Source: Flavobacteriales bacterium UBA3364 (lineage in GTDB: Bacteria; Bacteroidota; Bacteroidia; Flavobacteriales_F; PHOS-HE28). From it: a stretch of DNA of 29,319 nucleotides. The stretch is from NCBI GenBank assembly GCA_002360495.1, contig DEQO01000164.1:1-29319 (forward strand). The letters are read 5' to 3'. Each line of letters begins with the position of its first letter. Within the stretch, counting starts at the first letter, position 1. This document shows positions 23,738-29,319 of this stretch, in pieces. The position numbers were made by a program, and so were the translations under genes. The notes beneath the pieces were generated by a model. That model made no database searches. It was not told where the DNA came from and saw only the letters and a program-made list of their open reading frames with translations.

Positions 23738-24331
23738 TCAATCGTCGGCGCTTCCCTCCTGGGCTGGGTCGGTATCCGGGTGCTCCAGACCCTTTTCACG
23801 CATCATGCGAACGCGGTAGGCTGGCGTCAGCGCCACCAATGGCTTGCGCGGTGGACCACGCTTCCGGGCCTTGGCCAGGTGCGGATACGTTCGCCAGAAG
23901 TGCCGGTAGTAGCACTTGTTGCTGCTGGTCAATGGATAGTCCTCCTCGGTGATGTGGTACTCTGCTCGGAACATGTGGATCGCATCGACCAGGGTAACCC
24001 CCAATGTCAGGTGCAATTGGTCCACCGTGCTGTGGAACTCGCGCCGGTACAGTTCCTCCACCATCTCCAGCACCTTGTTGTGGGTCACCGGATCCATGTT
24101 GCGCAGATCCGGACCGGCCAGGGTCAGCTGGAGGCGGGGCCGGATATCCTTCAGATCATCGGCAGGGGGGGGGATCGCCTCCACGCGGAAGGCGCACAGC
24201 TCGGCGATGTGCCGGCTCAGCTCGAACGACCAAGGTGAAGTAGCGGCCGTAGCCGGATTCAACTTGCGAGCCAGGTACTTACGGATGTGCTTACGGACGA
24301 GAAGCTCGGCGACGACAAACGGCTCAGCCAT
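23738..24331 (-). CDS. Unknown phage protein (197 aa)
   Basis: 197 residues from ATG 24331 (MAEPFVVAELLVRKHIRKYL); a longer version would need a TTG at 24409. It is a helix-rich basic protein (NKVLEMVEELYRREFHSTVD; DAIHMFRAEYHITEEDYPLT; KCYYRHFWRTYPHLAKARKR) with an acidic end (PDTDPAQEGSADD). The basic aromatic core could bind nucleic acid. It is the first gene after the TGTAACA-motif region, so it may be under its control. No domain was recognised. Confidence 0.65.
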   Translation of the reverse strand: MAEPFVVAELLVRKHIRKYLARKLNPATAATSPWSFELSRHIAELCAFRVEAIPPPADDLKDIRPRLQLTLAGPDLRNMDPVTHNKVLEMVEELYRREFHSTVDQLHLTLGVTLVDAIHMFRAEYHITEEDYPLTSSNKCYYRHFWRTYPHLAKARKRGPPRKPLVALTPAYRVRMMREKGLEHPDTDPAQEGSADD

Positions 24332-24525
24332 GGTAAGTGACTGCGCCTCCCGGGTCAAATATGCACCTTCCGCGCTGAAGTTCAGGCCTTTCGGTGCCCG
24401 TTTATTCAACGGTTACGTGTGTACCGGATAGGGGGTCAGGATCGGGAGCCTACCGCAGATGCCGCCTGCCGGGCCGGAACAAGGCACAGGCCCGCACGGC
24501 TCCTGCAATGGCCATACGTCAGACA

Positions 24526-24765
24526 CGTTACAAAAGTTTCAAGGCCGCGAAAACGGGATTTACCGCCTCATTGCCAAGGATGTACGGATTGTAACATTCG
24601 ACGAAAAGGAGTCGCTTTTGTTACACGTCCAACAAATACATCTGGGTCTCCTTTCTGTAACATCTTGTTACACTTTGTAACATTTTCAAGGGGTACCGTA
24701 CGGTAATAAAGGCCCGGGGCAGTAAGCGAATGTCGGGAAATTACCCGGACCGTAACACTGTAACA
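24526..24765. promoter_or_regulatory. TGTAACA/TGTTACA motif array
   Basis: Eight copies of (T/C)GTAACA or its inverse TGTTAC(A): 24526, 24589, 24618, 24655, 24665, 24675, 24750 and 24758. Three starts are exactly 10 bp apart (24655, 24665, 24675), one helical turn, with alternating orientation; the last two are 8 bp apart. A perfect palindrome TACCGTACGGTA lies at 24694-24705. The stretch is AT-richer than the rest and has no convincing ORF. It looks like a multi-site repressor operator or replication origin upstream of the gene at 23738. Confidence 0.65.
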
Positions 24766-24827
24766 GGGTGCCATGGACTTCGCACCCGCCTCATGACCCA
24801 CGCACGACCGCACCCTTGGGGTCCAAA

Positions 24828-24860
24828 CGCCAAAAATTCGCGCCGAACTTCGACGACGAC
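24828..24860. repeat. Direct repeat, left copy
   Basis: CAAAAATTCGCGCCGAACTT continuing CGACG. The partner near 25354-25384 differs by a few bases. The two copies flank the zinc-ribbon ORF, about 525 bp apart. Confidence 0.55.
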
Positions 24861-24897
24861 CACGACCCCAGCTACAGGTTCCGGCCGAAAGGGAAGG

Positions 24898-25164
24898 TCA
24901 AGGCTTCCGGGTGAGTTCCACCTGGTGCCGTTCCCCGCTCTCGGTGCTTCCGCAGCAACGGCAGGTTTGGGTTCCGATGCCGGCCCAGTCCACCACCGTA
25001 TAGAGGTAGGTGCTCGTGGCCAGGCTGGCATAGCTCTGTGGGCGACTGCGTGTGCCGCGCTGCTTGTGCAGGGCGTTGAAGCAGAAGTTGCAGATCACGG
25101 GGCGTTGAAGGTGGCCATCGAAGGTGATGGTGCTTTCTTCCAGGGAGTAGGTGCGGTTGAACAT
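24898..25164 (-). CDS. Small zinc-ribbon-like protein (88 aa)
   Basis: 88 residues from ATG 25164 (MFNRTYSLEESTITFDGHLQ); the frame could extend to 25233. Two Cys pairs, VICNFCFNAL and QTCRCCGSTE, about 40 residues apart form a plausible treble-clef or zinc-ribbon site. A beta-rich middle (ATSTYLYTVVDWAGIGTQ) lies between. Such small proteins are often DNA-binding or endonuclease-like accessory factors. It sits alone between imperfect direct repeats with no operon neighbours, which suggests a cassette. I recognise no family, and translation is not proven. Confidence 0.5.
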   Translation of the reverse strand: MFNRTYSLEESTITFDGHLQRPVICNFCFNALHKQRGTRSRPQSYASLATSTYLYTVVDWAGIGTQTCRCCGSTESGERHQVELTRKP

Positions 25165-25353
25165 GGCCGCACGTCCGCTCCCGTCCGAACGCGATCGCCA
25201 AGGGTCGTGGAAGTAGCAGACCGTAGGGAGCATCTGCCGCGAAAGCCCTTGACGAGCTGGAAGCCACCACCGGTGTCGCGTTCACGGGTGCAGTGCTTTG
25301 CCCTGTTCCGCCGCACCGCTCCGGAAGCAGCGACATGGATGGTCACCGCCCAG

Positions 25354-25385
25354 CCCCAAAATTCCGCGCCGAACTTCGACGCCCA
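25354..25385. repeat. Direct repeat, right copy
   Basis: CCCAAAATTCCGCGCCGAAC continuing TTCGACG matches the copy at 24828-24860 with a one-base insertion and shift. On the minus strand it lies about 190 bases upstream of the zinc-ribbon start. Confidence 0.55.
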
Positions 25386-25803
25386 CGCCTACCCCCAAGG
25401 AGTCATCGCGTCCATTTGTGTCCATCGAACACCAAGGAGGCATTTCGAGTGACCAAGGATCGGAGGACCCATCGCACCCCGGTCACCCCCGCGAAGGCGG
25501 GGGAGTGGGTGCGGGCGAATGGGTCTGGAGAGCCGCCGCGGAACCAGGATCCGGTGAGGATAGACGAAGAATGATCCAGCGCGCAGGCCTCCAGCGGTGC
25601 GATCAGTCTTCGGCGAACGAGTTGGCCGGGAGGACAAGCTCGCCGAGCCGCGTCCGTGCCGCGACTTTGGAGCGGGCGCCTGCCGTGCTAGGACGCAGGA
25701 CGAAGCTCAGCGGCAGGTCACAGCAACATTCCACACGTATTCCTCTGCGGTCATCATAACCATCTGCGCCATCTGCGTCCTGTGTTCTCCCCCCGCCGTA
25801 ACG
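25386..25803. other. Gene-free stretch
   Basis: I see no convincing gene. It contains a REP-like palindrome (25481-25503) and a short tandem repeat of CCATCTGCG at about 25759-25776. The ORFs present have the Arg/Pro/Gly bias of shadows. Confidence 0.5.
25481..25503. repeat. REP-like palindrome
   Basis: CCCCCGCGAAGGCGGGGG with a flanking GTCA matches the dispersed element also found at 2288 and 26628. Confidence 0.7.
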
Positions 25804-25832
25804 CACGAAAGCCCCGGATCGCTCCGGGGCCT
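25804..25832 (-). terminator. Rho-independent terminator
   Basis: On the minus strand GCCCCGGA, loop GCGA, TCCGGGGC followed by TTTCGTG. It begins about 15 bases after the stop of the gene at 25846, so that gene has its own transcript end. Confidence 0.8.
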
Positions 25833-25845
25833 CGTGTTCCGTTGA

Positions 25846-26181
25846 TCAGGCCTTTGCTGCCTTCAGCTTCGCGGCCTCTGCCTTGGAGATCTTGCGGAGC
25901 TTCTTACCGCCCTCTTCGATCACCTCACCTACCGGGGTGCCTGCGGGTTCGCTGGCCATGGCCGGCGCTGCAGGTTGTTCGGTGGGGGCGTCCACGATCA
26001 CGAAGACCTTGTGGGTGCGGCCCTCCTTCGGCTCTTTGCGGGGGCTTACGATGAAGTTGAGCCAGGTCCCGCTGTCGTTGGTGCGCAGAAATTTCTCCGC
26101 GTCCTCCATCCGGATGCTCACGCTCACGCCGTCGTACTGGGTCGCTTTGCCGCTGCCGATGTATTGCTTCTGCGTTGCCAT
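25846..26181 (-). CDS. Unknown small protein (111 aa)
   Basis: 111 residues from ATG 26181; the extra N-terminus of the longer frame (to 26307) is Cys/Arg-rich and unconvincing. The first 65 residues look like a small beta domain (QYIGSGKATQYDGVSVSIRM, WLNFIVSPRKEP, HKVFVIVDA). The rest is a Pro/Ala linker and a basic Lys/Ala tail (KKLRKISKAEAAKLKAAKA), which could bind nucleic acid. It is a monocistronic unit with a strong terminator. Its pattern reminds me of small proteins recurring in Bacteroidota, but I cannot name it. Confidence 0.7.
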   Translation of the reverse strand: MATQKQYIGSGKATQYDGVSVSIRMEDAEKFLRTNDSGTWLNFIVSPRKEPKEGRTHKVFVIVDAPTEQPAAPAMASEPAGTPVGEVIEEGGKKLRKISKAEAAKLKAAKA

Positions 26182-26581
26182 TTTGCGTTGGTGTGGAGGG
26201 GTTGGTTTGTTTGCTCCACGCAATGGGCAATAGCACCGGCAAGGTCGAACGGATGCTGCACCGTGGTTTAACTCGATCGACACGCAGCCGCGAGCACGTG
26301 GTAACATTCAGCACCACGCGCACAGCACGCCAGGGACGATGAGCTTAAGACGCGAAACCACCGGGCCACCGCAGGTGGAGGCATGGCATCCGGAGGCCGC
26401 CGGTGCTCCATTCGCTGTGGATCATAACAATACACCAACACCGTTTCCACGCTGAACGCGTCCGATGGCAACTCAGGCAAGTACATCCGGGCAGTGGCAA
26501 CCGATCCCAGTCGGCGATGAATGTGTGGATCCCGTTCGGATGGTGGGCGTGGACCTGTGCACCAGCTGCGGTTCCTGCCCC

Positions 26582-26614
26582 AACAGAAAGCCCCTCCATG
26601 GCGATGGAAGGGCT
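26582..26614 (-). terminator. Terminator-like hairpin without an assigned gene
   Basis: On the minus strand AGCCCTTCCAT pairs with ATGGAGGGGCT (one mismatch) around CGCC, then TTTCTGTT. No coding gene ends nearby on that strand; it may end transcription reading through from 27095. Confidence 0.55.
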
Positions 26615-26627
26615 CCTGGCCACACCG

Positions 26628-26648
26628 TCCCCGCCTTCGCGGGGATGA
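26628..26648. repeat. REP-like palindrome
   Basis: TCCCCGCCTTCGCGGGGATGA, the PAFAGMT-encoding element again, here non-coding. Confidence 0.7.
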
Positions 26649-26827
26649 CCACGCACACAACCGCGGTCACGTCCCAGCCAGGTCTGCTCACCGGTATTCG
26701 GCAGTGAGGGGGGCGGAGAGGGTGCAGCTCCGCACTCCAGGCAGGTGGCCAGCGCTGGCTGCGACAGGTCGATCGGAACAACGAGGACCCCGCGATCCGG
26801 GTGCTTGTGCGTGAAGGCGGGGCAAAA

Positions 26828-27055
26828 GGATGCCCCAACTTCTGTCGAGCGCTCCCACGCGAAAGCGTGACAGCATCCAGAAGCCAGGGCTCCTAAGTCC
26901 GGAGCACGAGGGCTACGGAGTTGACGGCCAGAGCCAAGCTAAGGGATCGCTCCCGACGGGATGAACCCGACCTTCACTTGGGCCAGACCAACACGGTGAA
27001 TGAACGCGATGTAAAAGTACATCACCGGCTCACAGGACCTCCCGGATATGAAGGC
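26828..27055 (+). ncRNA. Structured RNA candidate, possibly HEARO / IscB omega-RNA-like
   Basis: A run of nested hairpins on the plus strand. GGATG (26828) pairs CATCC (26874), enclosing CTGT/ACAG and CACGC-GAAA-GCGTG with a GNRA loop that fixes the strand. Next come AGCC/GGCT enclosing GCTCC-N7-GGAGC (26882-26914), GGGA-N4-TCCC (26943-26954), TTCAC-TTGG/CCAA-GTGAA (26973-27000) and GATGTA-AAAG-TACATC (27008-27023). No ORF explains the stretch. Overall size and motifs such as CTAAGGG and CCCGACC remind me of HEARO RNA, the guide RNA of IscB nucleases. This is memory, not a database result. No IscB-like ORF exists in the window, so it would be a stand-alone copy. Confidence 0.5.
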
Positions 27056-27066
27056 TACCACATCGG

Positions 27067-27090
27067 ACCACCGTCTCTGCAGACGGTGGT
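27067..27090. terminator. Perfect 10-bp hairpin after the gene at 27095
   Basis: ACCACCGTCT and AGACGGTGGT around CTGC, beginning 4 bases after the minus-strand stop. There is no U-tract on either side, so it may be an RNA-end stem or a weak terminator for either transcript. Confidence 0.5.
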
Positions 27091-27094
27091 TCCG

Positions 27095-27391
27095 TCACGC
27101 GATCTCCAGGAAGATCGTCTCCAGCGTATCGTGATCACGGTTCGCCACCGCGTTCTCGAAGAACTCGCCGTACAGGCCGCCCTCCTCTGCCCAACGCGCG
27201 TGGCGAAGCAGCCACCACAACTCCTTGCCGGTCTCTTCCGCATAGTACCGGAAGTCGCGCACATCGAAGCCATCGCAGAAGCTGTTGCGGAACTCGTTCA
27301 GCATCACCGCCTGCTGGTGCCGGCGTTGCGTGGTGCTCTTCACCTGGGCTTGCGCAACGGTGAAGTGGATCTCGGTGCCGTTCCTGCTCAT
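27095..27391 (-). CDS. Unknown protein (98 aa)
   Basis: 98 residues from ATG 27391 overlapping the preceding stop by ATGA. Its first part (EIHFTVAQAQVKSTTQRRHQ) may be a strand then a basic helix; the rest is aromatic and helical (FRYYAEETGKELWWLLRHAR). No known domain. It forms a pair with the next gene; two small coupled genes of unknown function after RadC genes could be an accessory or defence-type module, but there is no direct evidence. Confidence 0.65.
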   Translation of the reverse strand: MSRNGTEIHFTVAQAQVKSTTQRRHQQAVMLNEFRNSFCDGFDVRDFRYYAEETGKELWWLLRHARWAEEGGLYGEFFENAVANRDHDTLETIFLEIA

Positions 27392-27819
27392 GCGGTCATG
27401 GCGAATTCAGCACGGCGCTCCAATGCTTCCTTCAATACCTGCACGATCACCGCATCATCGGGGAAGAAGTGGTCGCGCTTGGTGCGGTGCTCTCCGTAGA
27501 TGGGTGTGAAGGTGGCGCCGGCATCGTCCAGCTCTTGCATGGCCACCGCCACACCACCGAGGCCGGTATCGATCCACAGCCCGATGTACGCGTGCTTCGT
27601 ACCAACGATCCCGAGCAACAGGGTGTCGTAGCCCGTCCATCCATCGCTCTCCAGTTGCTGGAAACAACGTTCGTCATCGAACCGGACGCGCACGACCAGG
27701 TTGAACGGCGGATGCTCCATGTGTTTGGCCATCTCCTGGGCGAACAGGACAGGGGACATAGGACCGCTGACACCGCCATCGGGTTTGCGTTGGAGCAGCT
27801 GGTGGAAACTGTACTTCAT
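27388..27819 (-). CDS. Unknown protein (143 aa)
   Basis: 143 residues from ATG 27819 (MKYSFHQLLQRKPDGGVSGP); the frame upstream of this start reads through the inverted repeat and is unlikely to be translated. It is an alpha/beta protein with VVRVRFDDERCFQQLESDGW, LLLGIVGTKHAYIGLWIDTG and a late FFPDDAVIVQVLKEALERR. No signal peptide. Coupled by ATGA to the 98-aa gene, downstream of a RadC-like gene. No family was recognised. Confidence 0.65.
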   Translation of the reverse strand: MKYSFHQLLQRKPDGGVSGPMSPVLFAQEMAKHMEHPPFNLVVRVRFDDERCFQQLESDGWTGYDTLLLGIVGTKHAYIGLWIDTGLGGVAVAMQELDDAGATFTPIYGEHRTKRDHFFPDDAVIVQVLKEALERRAEFAMTA

Positions 27820-27841
27820 CAGAAGGGGTTTTACAAGGACA

Positions 27842-27884
27842 GCACCATGCGTGCCCTCGCAGCGCGTTGGGGCACGCATGGTGC
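27842..27884. repeat. Perfect 15-bp inverted repeat
   Basis: GCACCATGCGTGCCC (27842-27856) and its exact complement (27870-27884) around 13 bases, filling the gap between a RadC-like stop (27896) and the start at 27819. It may be an operator or a terminator without a U-tract. Confidence 0.75.
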
Positions 27885-27895
27885 ACCAGCTCTCT

Positions 27896-28558
27896 TCAGA
27901 TGCGATCGTTGTCCGCGAAGCTGTAGTACCCGCCCTGCGTCACGATCAAGTGGTCCGCCACCTCGATGTTCACCAACCAGCCGGCCACGCTCAGCTTCTT
28001 GGTAAGGTCCATGTCCACACGGCTCGGCTCCGGGGTGCCGCCGGGGTGATTGTGGGCAAGGATCATGAACGACGCCCTGCGTTCCAACGCCAGGCGGAAG
28101 ATCACGCGCGGATCGGCAATGCTGCTATCGGTACCACCCACGCTCACGCGCACCAGGTCGATCACGCGCCTGCCTTGGTCAAGCAGTAGAACGTGCAGCT
28201 CCTCGTGGATCAGATCGCACAGCACGGGCCGCACCACGTCGTAGGCGATCGAACTGTCCGTTACCTGGCACCGATCATCCGGTGGCAAGGCCGAACGCCG
28301 GCGCCCGAGTTCACAGATCGCGATGATGGCCGTCGCTCGGGTCTTGCACATGCCCGGCATCGATGCCAGCTCCCAAGGTGTATGCTGGCACAGCTGGTGC
28401 AGGGTTCCACTGCCGGCATCCAGCAACGTGCCGGCGGTATCGATCTCTTTGGCAGTGGAGCCGCGCTTTCGCAACAGGATCGCCAGCAACTCAGCATCAG
28501 ACAACGTGCGGGCACCATGGCTCCACACCTTCTCAACGAGCGACGTAAATAACCTCAT
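27896..28558 (-). CDS. RadC-family protein (220 aa)
   Basis: 220 residues, near full RadC length. The N-terminal helical part contains TLSDAELLAILLRKRGS and a helix-hairpin-helix-like SMPGMCKTRATAIIA (66-80), and the C-terminal JAB domain contains E119/E120, H169-N-H171-P-G-G and D182 followed by ADHLIVTQGGYYSFADND. The first RadC residues (usually xREKLLxxG) are altered to LFTSLVEKVWSHG. It is the second of two tandem RadC genes; the two are clearly related but diverged. RadC has no agreed enzymatic function despite the JAMM-like site. Confidence 0.85.
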   Translation of the reverse strand: MRLFTSLVEKVWSHGARTLSDAELLAILLRKRGSTAKEIDTAGTLLDAGSGTLHQLCQHTPWELASMPGMCKTRATAIIAICELGRRRSALPPDDRCQVTDSSIAYDVVRPVLCDLIHEELHVLLLDQGRRVIDLVRVSVGGTDSSIADPRVIFRLALERRASFMILAHNHPGGTPEPSRVDMDLTKKLSVAGWLVNIEVADHLIVTQGGYYSFADNDRI

Positions 28559-28666
28559 GAACGTGGTGGTTCGTTCTACGAGTGAAGGTTACGAGGGCAC
28601 CAATGCGAAGGTTCCCACGCCAATGGATATTTCGTCCTTGACACGGAGGCCACGATCAACGATCGA

Positions 28667-29319
28667 TCACCCCAGCTGCCCGTTATCCGCGAAGCTGTAG
28701 TATCCGGACTGCGACACGATCAGGTGGTCCTGCACCGTGATGTCCATGAAGCGTCCACCCTCGACCAGCTTCTTTGTCAGCGTGATGTCCTCTGCGCTCG
28801 GGCGCAGCTGTCCACTGGGGTGGTTGTGTGCCAGGATGATGCTGCTCGCCCTTCGCTCCAGCGCCAGGCGGAAGATGATCTTGGGATCCGCCACCGTTCC
28901 GTGCATCCCGCCCGAGCTGATGCGCTCGCGAGTGATCAGCCGATTGCCGCGATCCAGCAGCAGCACATAGAACTCTTCGTGCTGCAGGTCGGCCAATACC
29001 GTCTTCAGGACCTCGTACCCGGTATGGCTGTCATGGATCAACGGCCTCTCATTTGGATACATCCCCGCACGCCGGCGCCCGAGCTCCATGGCCACGGTGA
29101 TCATCGCCGCTTTGCTCCGCCCCATACCCGGCATTGCTGCCAGCTCCCACGGGGTGTACTTCGCCAGCGAAAGCAAGCTGTTATCGCAGCGCAGCGCCAC
29201 GTTGTGCGCCACATCCAAGGCCGTCATCTGCGCATCACCACTGCGGATCAGCAGGGCCAGTATTTCCACATCCGATAAGCTGGCCACCCCGTGGCTGAAC
29301 ACCCGATCCAGGAGCGCAT
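28667..29319 (-). CDS. RadC-family protein, 5' end cut by window edge
   Basis: The frame stays open to the last base (residues before VFSHG read ALLDRV), so the true start lies outside. At least 217 residues remain: SLSDVEILALLIRSGDAQ, HhH-like AAMPGMGRSKAAMIT, JAB residues EEFYVLLLDRG, H-N-H-P-S-G and S-A-E-D, ending VQDHLIVSQSGYYSFADNGQ. It sits 108 bases upstream of the other RadC gene and is close to it in sequence, suggesting tandem duplication or successive acquisition. Confidence 0.85.
   Translation of the reverse strand, partial: ALLDRVFSHGVASLSDVEILALLIRSGDAQMTALDVAHNVALRCDNSLLSLAKYTPWELAAMPGMGRSKAAMITVAMELGRRRAGMYPNERPLIHDSHTGYEVLKTVLADLQHEEFYVLLLDRGNRLITRERISSGGMHGTVADPKIIFRLALERRASSIILAHNHPSGQLRPSAEDITLTKKLVEGGRFMDITVQDHLIVSQSGYYSFADNGQLG

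Larger units (their letters stand above)
26182..26827. other. Gene-free stretch with terminator-like hairpin and REP element
   Basis: No gene is convincing on either strand. It holds a minus-strand terminator-like hairpin (26582-26614), a REP palindrome (26628-26648), a stem GCGGAG/CTCCGC near 26713-26733 and the palindrome CCAGCGCTGG near 26750. Confidence 0.5.

Noticed and set aside
24568..24813. 81-aa minus-strand ORF across the TGTAACA array
   Set aside because: It overlaps the regulatory motifs and has no protein-like pattern; the open frame is likely chance.
25759..25776. Minisatellite of CCATCTGCG
   Set aside because: Only two clear copies; too short to call a tandem repeat array.
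26268..26660. Minus- and plus-strand ORFs in the gap left of the RNA candidate
   Set aside because: Several frames are open together, they span a REP palindrome and a terminator-like hairpin, and none shows a domain.
1..29319. CRISPR array, tRNA genes, diversity-generating retroelement
   Set aside because: No regularly spaced repeats, no tRNA cloverleaf with a T-loop, and no reverse transcriptase ORF was seen on either strand.

Overview
The window is a double-stranded DNA tailed-phage (or prophage) contig, probably from a GC-rich member of the Bacteroidota. The evidence for the host is indirect. Capsid, portal and terminase proteins look like the divergent Bacteroidota siphophage types, canonical Shine-Dalgarno sequences are mostly absent, and short RadC/JAB genes are abundant. 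Every gene I support lies on the minus strand, so transcription runs from high to low coordinates. Many genes are packed with 4-base ATGA stop/start overlaps, which suggests long translationally coupled operons. The first 13 bases match the tail of an Illumina sequencing adapter, and both ends cut through genes, so this is an unfinished assembly fragment.

Right end to left end. 29319-27896 holds two tandem RadC/JAB-domain genes, the first one cut by the window edge. 27819-27095 holds two unknown genes. 27090-26828 is a gene-free stretch dense in hairpins on the plus strand. It looks like a structured non-coding RNA and, from memory only, resembles the HEARO / IscB omega-RNA class without a nearby nuclease gene. 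26181-24898 carries a small unknown protein with its own terminator, REP-like palindromes, and a small zinc-ribbon ORF flanked by imperfect direct repeats. 24765-24526 is an array of TGTAACA/TGTTACA motifs, three of them spaced exactly 10 bp apart, and is a candidate operator or origin region.

24331-21507 codes for two unknown phage proteins and a tail-fibre-like protein with two tandem copies of a roughly 104-residue module. 21504-17422 is a four-gene glycan cassette: GT2-like transferase, glycosyltransferase-FkbM methyltransferase fusion, methyltransferase-glycosyltransferase fusion, and a Stealth-like sugar transferase. 17269-13179 is the head module: S49 protease fused to a coiled-coil scaffold, major capsid protein with an odd membrane-like N-terminus, a coiled-coil protein, a structural protein and a small Ala-rich protein. 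13022-8860 holds two unknown proteins, a PLD-like protein, a small-terminase-like protein, another unknown protein and TerL. 8428-7338 carries a short RadC/JAB protein and an M50 site-2-type metalloprotease. 7285-4704 carries the portal and a presumed connector. 4707-1935 is a lysis-like cluster: membrane proteins, GH24 lysozyme and a candidate u-spanin. 1935-14 holds three further unknown phage proteins.

The most unusual feature is a 40-bp element found five times, always directly in front of a start codon and in the direction of transcription. It has an invariant 15-base block, exactly 10 variable bases, then GGGGA-CTTTCGTG, usually ending one or two bases before the start codon. It probably combines promoter or operator and translation-initiation signals and marks the start of five gene groups, including those for protease/capsid, M50 protease and portal. 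Its core TGCGATAA also forms both arms of a long inverted repeat just upstream of the protease/capsid unit.
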